64,000 nucleotides of DNA, from positions 62,001 to 126,000 of the forward strand of contig NZ_SUPW01000004.1 in NCBI RefSeq assembly GCF_013337285.1, written 5' to 3'. Source of the DNA: Agrobacterium tumefaciens (GTDB lineage: Bacteria > Pseudomonadota > Alphaproteobacteria > Rhizobiales > Rhizobiaceae). The notes beneath the pieces are model-generated. The model saw only the letters and a program-made list of their open reading frames with translations. It did not search any database and was not told where the DNA came from. Of the stretch, positions 55,078 to 63,088 are shown one piece after another. The first letter of the stretch is position 1. Each line of letters starts with the position of its first letter. A program made the translations under genes and the position numbers.

Positions 55078-55781
55078 GCCGCTGCCTTCCGGGGAGAGAA
55101 TTGCGAGACGTCGAGAATGCGGTCGGCAACGGCTTCCCGCACTTCCTCGTCGTGGAAGATACCCAGCAACGCCGTGCCTTTCGCTTTTTTCTCGATGATC
55201 ATGTCAACGACCACCCGCCGGTTGGCGGCATCCAGCGATGCCGTTGGCTCATCGAGAAGCAGGATCGCATGATCGGTGATGAAGCCGCGCGCAATGTTGA
55301 CGCGCTGCTGCTCGCCGCCCGAAAAGGTCGCCGGCGGCAGGGACCACAGTTCGCGCGGCAGGTTGAGTTTCGACAGCAGCATGGCCGCCTGCTCGCGCGC
55401 CTCCTCGGCGGCAACCTTGCGCGCGAAGAGCGGTTCGGCGACGACGTCGATTGCCGGAACACGCGGCACGGTGCGCAGGAACTGGCTGACATAACCGATG
55501 GTGCGATGGCGAATTTCGAGGATCGTGCGCGGCGAGGCATTGCCGATATCAACGACTTGATCCTGGTGGCGGATGAGAATCTGCCCGCTGTCGATGGCGT
55601 AGTTGCCATAGAGCATTTTCAGGATCGAGCTTTTGCCGATACCCGAAGGGCCGCCGAGCACGACGCATTCGCCGCCGGAAACGGAGAAATTGACATCGCG
55701 CACGACCGGCAACTCGATGCCGTCGCGCAGATGCATGGTGAAGCTTTTGAAAACTTCCGAAACGATAAGGGGCGTCGCCAT
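55074..55781 (-). CDS. phnL: C-P lyase complex ABC-type protein PhnL
   Basis: A 235-aa ABC-type ATPase of the C-P lyase gene set. Walker [11 protein letters not shown] near residue 40, [22 protein letters not shown] typical of PhnL, signature [15 protein letters not shown], Walker [20 protein letters not shown] at 55781. It lies 4 bp after phnK. Confidence 0.95.
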   Translation of the reverse strand: MATPLIVSEVFKSFTMHLRDGIELPVVRDVNFSVSGGECVVLGGPSGIGKSSILKMLYGNYAIDSGQILIRHQDQVVDIGNASPRTILEIRHRTIGYVSQFLRTVPRVPAIDVVAEPLFARKVAAEEAREQAAMLLSKLNLPRELWSLPPATFSGGEQQRVNIARGFITDHAILLLDEPTASLDAANRRVVVDMIIEKKAKGTALLGIFHDEEVREAVADRILDVSQFSPRKAAA

Positions 55782-55785
55782 GGCG

Positions 55786-56562
55786 TCAAACCTGCAAAAT
55801 GGAGGAAACAAGCAACTGCGTGTAGGGCTCGCGCGGATCGTCCAGCACCCGGTCGGTGAGACCATGCTCAATGACGTCGCCGCCCTTCATCACCATCATG
55901 CGATGAGACAGCAGTCGTGCCACCGCCAGATCATGGGTGACGACGACGACGGCAAGCCCGAGATCGTTGACGAGACCGCGCACCAGATCGAGCAGGCGCG
56001 CCTGCACGGAAACATCGAGGCCGCCCGTCGGTTCGTCCATGAAGACGAGGCGCGGCGAGGTGACGAGATTGCGGGCGATCTGCAGGCGCTGGCGCATGCC
56101 GCCGGAAAAGGCGCGCGGCTGATCGTCGATACGGTCGGTGCCGATTTCCACCCGTTCCAGCCACTCGCTGGCCGATTGGCGAATGTTACCGTAATGCCGG
56201 TTGCCCACAGCCATCAGCCGCTCGCCGACATTGGCGCCGGCCGAAACCGCCATCCGCAACCCGTCCGCCGGGTTCTGGTGTACGAAGCCCCAGTCGGTGC
56301 GCATCAGGAAACGACGTTCGGCCTCGCCCATGTGGTAAAGGTCGCGTACCGAGCCGTCGCGCATGCGATATTCCACGCTGCCCGCCGTTGGCATCAGCCG
56401 GGTGGAAATGCAGTTGAGGAGGGTGGTCTTGCCCGAACCGGATTCACCGACAATGGCCAGAACCTCGCCCGGGTAGAGTTCAAAGGAAACGTTGCGGCAA
56501 CCGGCGCGGTCGCCGTAATATTTGGAAACGTCCCGGACTTTCAAAAGCGGTGCGTCGCTCAT
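55786..56562 (-). CDS. phnK: C-P lyase complex ABC-type protein PhnK
   Basis: A 258-aa ABC protein that docks on the PhnGHIJ core. Walker A GESGSGKTT near residue 38, DWGFVHQNPADGLRM, signature FSGGMRQRLQIARNL, Walker B LVFMDEPTGGLDVSVQ, switch VTHDLAVARLL. ATG at 56562 overlaps phnJ by 4 bp. Confidence 0.95.
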   Translation of the reverse strand: MSDAPLLKVRDVSKYYGDRAGCRNVSFELYPGEVLAIVGESGSGKTTLLNCISTRLMPTAGSVEYRMRDGSVRDLYHMGEAERRFLMRTDWGFVHQNPADGLRMAVSAGANVGERLMAVGNRHYGNIRQSASEWLERVEIGTDRIDDQPRAFSGGMRQRLQIARNLVTSPRLVFMDEPTGGLDVSVQARLLDLVRGLVNDLGLAVVVVTHDLAVARLLSHRMMVMKGGDVIEHGLTDRVLDDPREPYTQLLVSSILQV

Positions 56563-57461
56563 TCTGCGGCCTCCTTCACATCCGCAAGCATGTGGCCCTT
56601 GTGGCCATGGGCGCGGCGATCCTCGCAATGGTCGGTATCGGAGCAGACGAACATTCGTCCGCCCTTGTCATCAAGCACCACCTCGTCCAAGTAGACGTTC
56701 TCGCCGCCACACAGCGCGCAGGGCTTGTCGAAGCGCTGGATTTCAAACGGATGGTCCTCGAAATCGAGGCTCACGACGTCAGTATAGGGCGGTACGGCGT
56801 AAATGCGTTTTTCGCGTCCTGCGCCGAACAGTTGCAGGGCGTCCGACATATTCATTTTCGGATTGTCGAATTTCGGTGTCGGCGAGGGGTCCATTACATA
56901 ACGCCCGGCAACCTTTACCGGATAGGCATAGGTGGTGGAGATGCGGCCGTTGCGGGCGATGTCCTCGTAAAGCTTGACGTGCATCAGGCCGTATTCCTCC
57001 AGCGCATGCATGACGCGGGTTTCGGTCTCGCGCGGCTCGAGGAAGCGTAACGGTTCGGGGATGGGAACCTGATAGACCAGAACCTGTCCCGAATGCAGCT
57101 CTTCTTCGGGAATGCGGTGCCGCGTCTGGATGATGGTCGCGTCCCCGGTGCGGGTGGTGACGGCAACATTCGCCACCTTCTGGAAAAAGGCACGAATGGA
57201 CACCGCATTGGTGGTGTCGTCGGCTCCCTGATCGATGACCTTCAGGACATCATTGGGACCGAGGATGGAGGCCGTCACTTGCACGCCGCCGGTGCCCCAG
57301 CCATAGGGCATGGGCATTTCACGGGAAGCGAAGGGAACCTGATAACCGGGAATGGCAATGGCCTTCAGGATCACCCGGCGGATCATCCGCTTGGTCTGTT
57401 CGTCCAGATAGGCGAAGTTGTAGGCAGCCAGCCCGTCGTCAAATGAAACTTCTTTAAGCAT
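56559..57461 (-). CDS. phnJ: C-P lyase radical SAM subunit PhnJ
   Basis: Catalytic subunit that breaks the carbon-phosphorus bond of ribose-1-methylphosphonate 5-phosphate. 300 aa. The unusual iron-sulfur motif Cys-x2-Cys-x21-Cys-x5-Cys is complete near residues 245-276 (PCALCGGENVY, then FVCSDTDHCED). The N-terminus YNFAYLDEQTKRMIRRVILKAIAIPGYQVPFASREMPMPYGWGTGG is conserved. The C-terminus runs past the E. coli end with HGHKGH. It is separated from phnI by 133 bp holding an opposite-strand reading frame. Confidence 0.97.
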   Translation of the reverse strand: MLKEVSFDDGLAAYNFAYLDEQTKRMIRRVILKAIAIPGYQVPFASREMPMPYGWGTGGVQVTASILGPNDVLKVIDQGADDTTNAVSIRAFFQKVANVAVTTRTGDATIIQTRHRIPEEELHSGQVLVYQVPIPEPLRFLEPRETETRVMHALEEYGLMHVKLYEDIARNGRISTTYAYPVKVAGRYVMDPSPTPKFDNPKMNMSDALQLFGAGREKRIYAVPPYTDVVSLDFEDHPFEIQRFDKPCALCGGENVYLDEVVLDDKGGRMFVCSDTDHCEDRRAHGHKGHMLADVKEAAE

Positions 57462-57497
57462 TGCGCGTTAACCTTGCGAAAAAAGGAGTACAAGCTC

Positions 57498-57593
57498 ATG
57501 GAGATTGGAATTCTTGCAGCCGTGTTTTTTGCTGTGTTTGCAGCATCGACCGTCTTTTGCGCTTACTGGTTTGGGGAGCAGCACAGCCGCTGA
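57498..57593 (+). CDS. Possible 31-aa single-pass membrane peptide
   Basis: Opposite-strand reading frame between phnJ and phnI. AAAGGAG lies about 10 nt before its ATG. The product has three polar residues, a single hydrophobic helix (ILAAVFFAVFAASTVFCAYWF, split here: ILAAVFFAVF then AASTVFCAYWF) and a short polar tail EQHSR. The stop is one base from the end of phnI. Size and topology resemble small helper proteins of membrane complexes. No homologue is known to me. Confidence 0.5.
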   Translation: MEIGILAAVFFAVFAASTVFCAYWFGEQHSR

Positions 57594-57594
57594 G

Positions 57595-58704
57595 CTATTC
57601 GGCTGCATCGCCCATCCATTCCGCGCCATCAGTATTGATCGCCTCGAAATCGGCGCGCATCTTCCTGACCAGACCGAGTTCGGCCTGAAAATCCACATAA
57701 TGCGGCAGCTTCAGATGTTCGACGAAACCCGTCGCCTGCACATTGTCTGCATGTGAGATGACGAATTCCTCATCCTGCGCCGGGGCGACGACATCTTCGC
57801 CGAATTCACCGGCGCGAAGCGCGCGATCCACCAGCGACATGGCCATCGCCTTGCGTTCGCTCTGGCCGAACACCAGCCCGTAACCGCGGGTGAATTGCGG
57901 TGGCGCCTTGGCAGAACCCTTGAACTGGTTGACCATCTGGCATTCGGTGACCTTGATATCGCCAAGCGAGACGGCAAAGCCGAGTTCGGGAACATCCAGC
58001 TCCACTTCAACATCACCGATGCGGATTTCACCGACGAAGGGATGCGTGCGGCCGTAACCGCGTTGCGTCGAATAGGCGAGTGCGAGAAGAAAGCCCTCGT
58101 CACCGCGCGCCAGCGATTGCAGGCGCAGGTCGCGTGGCATCGGAAACTCCATCGGCTCGCGCGTCAGATCGCCGGCAACATGATCGTCAGGCATATCGCC
58201 ATCGCTTTCGATCAGCCCTTCTTCCGCCAGAATGTCGGAAACCCGCATGACATAATCCGGTTCGCCTTCACGAATGGCAGCGGTTTCGACAACCTCGTCC
58301 TCGAGGAGCGAGGGATCGAGCAGACGATGGGTATAATCGAAGGTCGGCCCCAGCAATTGCCCGCCCGGCAAATCCTTGTAGGTCGCGGAAACGCGTCGCT
58401 GCACCGTCATGTCAGCCGTATTGACCGGCAGCGAATAGCCGAACCGCGGCAACGTGGTGCGATAGGCGCGCAGCAGGAAGATGGCCTCGATCATGTCACC
58501 GCGCGCCTGCTTGACGGCAAGGGCTGCAAGCGACTGGTCGTAAAGCGAGGCTTCCGCCATGACGCGGTCGACCGCGAGTGAAAGCTGCGAAACGATCTGC
58601 GCCACGGTCATGGTGGGCAGGCCACGGTCTCCGCGCCTTTTGTCGGCCAGAAGTCGGTGGGCGTTGGCGATGGCGGTTTCGCCGCCTTTGACAGCAACAT
58701 ACAT
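57595..58704 (-). CDS. phnI: C-P lyase core subunit PhnI
   Basis: A 369-aa subunit, part of the PhnGHIJ core that attaches the phosphonate to ATP-derived ribose. YVAVKGGETAIANAHRLL at the start, VKQARGDMIEAIFLLRAYRTTLPR and SDILAEEGLIE and FVEHLKLPHYVDFQAELGLVRKMR are family blocks. It starts one base from the phnH stop. Confidence 0.96.
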   Translation of the reverse strand: MYVAVKGGETAIANAHRLLADKRRGDRGLPTMTVAQIVSQLSLAVDRVMAEASLYDQSLAALAVKQARGDMIEAIFLLRAYRTTLPRFGYSLPVNTADMTVQRRVSATYKDLPGGQLLGPTFDYTHRLLDPSLLEDEVVETAAIREGEPDYVMRVSDILAEEGLIESDGDMPDDHVAGDLTREPMEFPMPRDLRLQSLARGDEGFLLALAYSTQRGYGRTHPFVGEIRIGDVEVELDVPELGFAVSLGDIKVTECQMVNQFKGSAKAPPQFTRGYGLVFGQSERKAMAMSLVDRALRAGEFGEDVVAPAQDEEFVISHADNVQATGFVEHLKLPHYVDFQAELGLVRKMRADFEAINTDGAEWMGDAAE

Positions 58705-58705
58705 C

Positions 58706-59317
58706 TTATGCCTCCACGGATTTAATGCGCGTCGTGCGCGGCAGGCAGACGAATTTGTCGGCGCAGGTCAAAATGACATCAACGCCGCGCGGGAAAATGG
58801 CGTTGTTCTCCGCCCAGAGCCTCGGAAATATCTCCGGCAGGCCGGAAGGGCTGATGATATTGATGTGGCGGATGCCGGGGCCGGACAGTGACAACTCCTG
58901 TCCGCCATCAAGATCGGGCAATTCGATGATGACCGTCGTCGAACGGTCGGGATATTCCTGGCTTCCCTGAGCGAAGAGGCCGAAGGAGGCGATGGTGCTG
59001 CCCGCCTCGATCACGGCGAACTGCGCAGCACCCTTTTCTTCCGTCGCAATCGCGCCGGTGTGAAACCCAACCCAACCCGGCACGGCAGTTTTTCGCAGCG
59101 TGCTGCTCAGCCAGACCGGCGTGTCGTGGTCGCAAAGCGCCAGCAGAACCGCACCCGTTGCAGTGGCAAGCGGCGCCGGCGGGGCGACTGCGGTTTCGAT
59201 CGTCTGCGGTGTGCCCGGACGGGCCATGCCGTCCATCAGCTTTTTAAAAACCCGTTGGGAATCGAAGACGGCGTCGGAAAAGCCGCCCGTCAATGCTTCG
59301 GCTTTGACACCCATCAA
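58706..59317 (-). CDS. phnH: C-P lyase core subunit PhnH
   Basis: A 203-aa subunit with the GFSDAVFDSQRVFKKLMDGMARPGTPQ start, LLALCDHDTPVWLS, and the LPRTTRIKSVEA end found in PhnH. It overlaps phnG by 4 bp. Confidence 0.95.
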   Translation of the reverse strand: MMGVKAEALTGGFSDAVFDSQRVFKKLMDGMARPGTPQTIETAVAPPAPLATATGAVLLALCDHDTPVWLSSTLRKTAVPGWVGFHTGAIATEEKGAAQFAVIEAGSTIASFGLFAQGSQEYPDRSTTVIIELPDLDGGQELSLSGPGIRHINIISPSGLPEIFPRLWAENNAIFPRGVDVILTCADKFVCLPRTTRIKSVEA

Positions 59318-59775
59318 TCTTCTCCTCGAACCATGGTGAAGAAATCGACCCGCGTGGCGGCGGTCTCTTTTGTTTTCCGCTGCTTTTCTTCGGCCAGTCT
59401 TTTTTCGACCGGCGAGAGAAGCTCGGCTTCGATGAAGTCGCGGGTGGGGTTTTCCTGCCAGAGCGCGTCGAAAACGGCCGCGTACCAGGCCTTCTTGCGG
59501 CCGGTACCGAGAACATGCGCATGGCCGACAGTGCCGGAAGCAAGCTTGATCGTCGCGCGGGTAACAGTGGTTTCACCCAGGTTGAAAGGCGCGCCGCCAC
59601 CGCCGATACGGCCCTTGACCATGACGAGGCCGGTTTCCGGTCCGCGCACATTTTCCGTCTGCGGGCTGGCGTCCTGCCGGTTCCAGACCGTTTCGAGTTC
59701 CTGAACGGTGGCGCGGGCAAGAAGTGCCGCCACCCGCTTCCTTTCCGTCTGTATATTCGCAGCTTCGTTATTCAT
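59314..59775 (-). CDS. phnG: C-P lyase core subunit PhnG
   Basis: A 153-aa subunit with VAALLARATVQELETVW, PETGLVMVKGRIGGGGAPFNLGETTVTRATIKL and GHAHVLGTGRKKAWYAAVFDAL, all typical. The ATG at 59775 has AGAGGTC about 8 nt upstream; the frame is open 33 bp further into the operator. First gene of phnGHIJKL, divergent from phnF. Confidence 0.96.
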   Translation of the reverse strand: MNNEAANIQTERKRVAALLARATVQELETVWNRQDASPQTENVRGPETGLVMVKGRIGGGGAPFNLGETTVTRATIKLASGTVGHAHVLGTGRKKAWYAAVFDALWQENPTRDFIEAELLSPVEKRLAEEKQRKTKETAATRVDFFTMVRGED

Positions 59776-59789
59776 CGCTTGACCTCTAA

Positions 59790-59807
59790 TGTCTATTGAT
59801 ATAGACA
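59790..59807. promoter_or_regulatory. Candidate PhnF operator
   Basis: Perfect inverted repeat TGTCTAT-TGAT-ATAGACA in the 82-bp spacer between phnG and phnF, over the likely phnG promoter. Half sites with GTCTA/TAGAC suit a HutC-subfamily GntR protein, which PhnF is. It would control both directions. Confidence 0.65.
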
Positions 59808-59857
59808 ACTATACAATATAAGCTACAATTAACGTCGATGAATGACAAGCGTGTGAC

Positions 59858-60595
59858 ATGAGCCCTGCAGCAGCAATGAAAAGAAAGAACGGCGTAGCGC
59901 TCTGGCGGCAAATCGCCGACCGGATCAGAGGCGAGATTGCAGCGGGCGATCACGATGAAACCGGCATGTTGCCGCCTGAAATGACGCTGGCCGAAAAATT
60001 CGGCGTCAACCGCCACACCGTCAGAAGCGCCATTGCCGCATTGGCGAGTGAAGGCATCCTTGAGCCGAGGCAAGGGCGTGGCACGATGATCGCCCGCAAG
60101 GAACGACTGAGTTTTCCGATTTCACTGCGCACGCGGTTCACGGCAGGCATCGGCGATCAGGTGAAGGAAATGGAAGCGCTGCTTCTTTCCCATACGACCG
60201 AGCCGGCAACTGCCGATCTGGCGGCGCGGTTGCAACTCCAGACCGGTGCACCGCTCGTGCGTCTGGAGACCCTGCGCAAGGCTGATACCCGGCCGGTGTC
60301 CCGTTCGACCACATGGTTTCCGGCGGATCGTTTTGCCGGAATAGGCGAGGCCTATCAGAAAAGCGGCTCGATCACGGCTGCTTTCAAGGCGCTCGGTGTG
60401 GCGGACTACGTGCGCATCTCGACCGTTATTTCAGCCAGCCACGCCGATACGCAGGATCTGGCCGATCTCGAATTGTCGCCGGGTGCCATCCTGCTCGTCA
60501 CTCAGGCGCTGAATGCCGATATGGATGGCGTGCCGGTGCAATATGCCGTCAGCCGATTTTCGGCCGATACCGTCGAATTCACGGTCGAAAATTAG
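59858..60595 (+). CDS. phnF: Phosphonate-locus GntR-family repressor PhnF
   Basis: A 245-aa HutC-subfamily regulator. Winged helix at about 15-85 (LPPEMTLAEKFGVNRHTVRSAIAALASEGILEPRQGRGT) and a UTRA ligand domain (about 95-240; VSRSTTWFPADRFAG, NADMDGVPVQYAVSRFSADTVEFTVE). It is the only phn gene read on the plus strand and sits next to a clear palindrome. Ligand likely phosphonate or phosphate related. Confidence 0.93.
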   Translation: MSPAAAMKRKNGVALWRQIADRIRGEIAAGDHDETGMLPPEMTLAEKFGVNRHTVRSAIAALASEGILEPRQGRGTMIARKERLSFPISLRTRFTAGIGDQVKEMEALLLSHTTEPATADLAARLQLQTGAPLVRLETLRKADTRPVSRSTTWFPADRFAGIGEAYQKSGSITAAFKALGVADYVRISTVISASHADTQDLADLELSPGAILLVTQALNADMDGVPVQYAVSRFSADTVEFTVEN

Positions 60596-60604
60596 GGTAC
60601 GGGC

Positions 60605-61432
60605 TTATTCCGCCTGCGAAAGACCGAGCACATCCAGCATGGAATAGAAGCCCGGCTTCTTGTCGAAGGCCCAGACAGCCGCCGTAATCGCACCGCGTGC
60701 GAAAATAGAGCGGTCGCCGGCGTAGTGGGAAAGCTCGACGCGCTCACCCTCGCCGGCAAAGATCACCGAATGTTCACCGATCACCGAACCGCCGCGCAGT
60801 GTGGCGAAACCGATGGTGCCGGTCTCCCGAGCACCCGTATGGCCGTCGCGTACGCGCACCGAAGAGGTGGTGAGATCGACCCTGCGGCCGGCTGCCGCCG
60901 CCTCACCGAGCAGAAGTGCCGTGCCAGACGGCGCATCCACCTTGTGCTTGTGGTGCATTTCCAGAATTTCGATATCCCAGTTCTGCGCGTCCAGCGCCTG
61001 CGCCGCCTGCTGCGTCAAAACGCTGAGCAGGTTGACGCCGAGGCTCATATTGCCCGACTTGACGATGCGCGCATGGCGCGATGCCGCCTTGAATTTGTCC
61101 TCATCTTCCGGCGAGCAGCCGGTGGTGCCGATGACATGCACGATGCGGGCCTGCGCGGCGAGACCGGCAAAGGTGACGCTGGTTGCCGGTGAGGTGAAAT
61201 CGATTACCCCTTCGGCATGCAGGAAGGCCTGCAACGGATCGCTGGTGATTTCGATACCGATCGGGCCGAGACCGGCAATCTCGCCGGCATCGCGGCCGAC
61301 AAAGGCGGAGCCCTCGCGTGCGACGGCGGCATGCAGCATCACGCCGGGTGTCTGGTGAATGAGGCGGATCAGTGCCTGTCCCATGCGGCCCGCCGCGCCG
61401 ACCACCACCAGTTTCATGTCGCTGCTGCCCAT
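60605..61432 (-). CDS. dapB: 4-hydroxy-tetrahydrodipicolinate reductase
   Basis: Lysine and diaminopimelate synthesis enzyme, 275 aa. Nucleotide loop [25 protein letters not shown], catalytic [20 protein letters not shown], and [28 protein letters not shown]. The ATG at 61432 was preferred to the GTG at 61444 for its spacing to GTGAG. It starts 9 bp from the phnF stop, convergent. Confidence 0.96.
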   Translation of the reverse strand: MGSSDMKLVVVGAAGRMGQALIRLIHQTPGVMLHAAVAREGSAFVGRDAGEIAGLGPIGIEITSDPLQAFLHAEGVIDFTSPATSVTFAGLAAQARIVHVIGTTGCSPEDEDKFKAASRHARIVKSGNMSLGVNLLSVLTQQAAQALDAQNWDIEILEMHHKHKVDAPSGTALLLGEAAAAGRRVDLTTSSVRVRDGHTGARETGTIGFATLRGGSVIGEHSVIFAGEGERVELSHYAGDRSIFARGAITAAVWAFDKKPGFYSMLDVLGLSQAE

Positions 61433-61553
61433 GTTTTCACTCACTTTTCATGTCGGGCGGATCGAAACCCGCCGGTATCGGACGTTTGATGTTTGCAGCG
61501 GCGACGTTAAAGACCGCCCGCCCGCTTCGCAAGCATCACATGGGAAGGGCTGA

Positions 61554-62576
61554 TCAGGCTCTCCAGCGCCGACCATCCAGCGCCAGGCCGAAATCGGCAG
61601 GTGTTCTCGCATAGGTGGCAAGACCGGAAAGCGCTGCCTGTGGGTGGGTGACGACGAAGGTCGGAATGGTCCGCATCAGCGCGCTGTGTGGCGCCTTGTC
61701 TTCAAAGGCGGCCCGGAATTCCGGGCTCTTCAGCGCCGGGATGATCTTCTGCGAAATGCCGCCGGCGAGATAAACGCCGCCCTTGGCCATGAAGATCAGC
61801 GCGAGATCGCCAGCCACACGGCCGAGATAGGCGCTGAAAAGCGAAAGTGTTTCTTTTGCCTGCGCATTCTGGCCCGAAAGCCCCTGCGAGGTGATATCGG
61901 CCGGATCGGAAAAAACGGGTTCGATGCCATCGGTCTTGCAGACGGCGCGGTAAAGATTCACCAGTCCGCGTCCGCACAGGATCTGTTCGCCGGCAACACG
62001 GCCCTCAATGGTTTCGATATGCGGGAAAACCGCATAGTCACGTGCACTTCTTGGGCCGACATCGATATGGCCGCCTTCGCCGGGCACCGGGAACCACATA
62101 TGGCGGGCGTAAACCAGACCGGCGACCCCGAGGCCCGTGCCCGGCCCAAGAACGACGCGCGACGCCAGCATGTCTTTCTTGCCGGCGCCGATAGGTTCGC
62201 GGTTGTCGTCGTCAAGCGCTGCAATCGCCAGAGCCTGCGCTTCGAAATCATTGATGACGATGACATCCTTGAGGCCGAGTTTGGCCAGCATGTCCTTCGG
62301 CTTGACGACCCAATGGCAGTTGGTCAGCGGAATCTCGTCGCCTTCGATAGGGCCGGCAATCGCAAGGATGGTCGAGACCGGCTGAAGCGAGGTCTTGTCC
62401 AGAACCGCCTGCTGGATGGCGTCGTCGATCGTCGGATATTCCGCTGTCTTCACGGTGGTGAGGTGCACGGGTTCCGCAAAGGAATCGATCAGAATGGAAA
62501 AGCGGGCATTGGTGCCGCCGATGTCGCCAAGAAGGATCGGAAAGGACAGATATTCGGTATCGGACGTCTTCGGCAT
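61554..62576 (-). CDS. glk: Glucokinase
   Basis: ATP-dependent glucose 6-phosphorylation, 340 aa. Phosphate-binding [15 protein letters not shown] at about 14-28, [29 protein letters not shown] with the glucose-site region, [11 protein letters not shown] and [17 protein letters not shown]. The ATG at 62576 follows GGAACAGG; an ATG at 62588 has no ribosome site. 27 bp after mgsA, probably cotranscribed. Confidence 0.95.
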   Translation of the reverse strand: MPKTSDTEYLSFPILLGDIGGTNARFSILIDSFAEPVHLTTVKTAEYPTIDDAIQQAVLDKTSLQPVSTILAIAGPIEGDEIPLTNCHWVVKPKDMLAKLGLKDVIVINDFEAQALAIAALDDDNREPIGAGKKDMLASRVVLGPGTGLGVAGLVYARHMWFPVPGEGGHIDVGPRSARDYAVFPHIETIEGRVAGEQILCGRGLVNLYRAVCKTDGIEPVFSDPADITSQGLSGQNAQAKETLSLFSAYLGRVAGDLALIFMAKGGVYLAGGISQKIIPALKSPEFRAAFEDKAPHSALMRTIPTFVVTHPQAALSGLATYARTPADFGLALDGRRWRA

Positions 62577-62603
62577 TGCCTGTTCCATATTGGTGGGTGC
62601 GGG

Positions 62604-62987
62604 TCAGTCGGCGGAATTGAAGTCGATCAGGTTTTCTGCGGTGGCGCGGTTGAGCGCCATGGGAATGTCATAGACCGTGGCCAGCCGGGTCAGCGCCTTC
62701 ACATCCACATCATGCGGCATTGCCGTGAGCGGGTCGGTGAAGAAGATCAGCATGTCTACCGCGCCGGTCGCGATCATCGCGCCGATCTGCTGGTCGCCGC
62801 CAAGCGGGCCGCTCTTGAGGCGAATGACGTCGAGCCCCAGACAGGCTTCCTGGACGCGGCCGCCGGTCGTGCCGGTGGCGACGATCTTGAAACTGGAGAG
62901 CGCTTTTTGATGCTGACGGGCGAAATCCGCCATATCGTCTTTTTTCTCGTCGTGAGCGATGAGCGCGATACAGCGTTGCCCTTCCAT
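62604..62987 (-). CDS. mgsA: Methylglyoxal synthase
   Basis: Converts dihydroxyacetone phosphate to methylglyoxal and phosphate. The 127-aa protein has [15 protein letters not shown], the phosphate-binding [17 protein letters not shown] with the catalytic Asp neighbourhood, [18 protein letters not shown] and a conserved C-terminal region. It lies directly upstream of glk, so production of sugar phosphate and this bypass may be set together. Confidence 0.94.
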   Translation of the reverse strand: MEGQRCIALIAHDEKKDDMADFARQHQKALSSFKIVATGTTGGRVQEACLGLDVIRLKSGPLGGDQQIGAMIATGAVDMLIFFTDPLTAMPHDVDVKALTRLATVYDIPMALNRATAENLIDFNSAD

Positions 62988-63088
62988 GGTCCCAGCCCGT
63001 CCCCGTAAAGAATTAAATCGATTTGAAGCCTTCTATAACAGCTTGCCGCCATTTGAAAAGGGAAGCTGTTGAATGCCTCATTTCTGTA

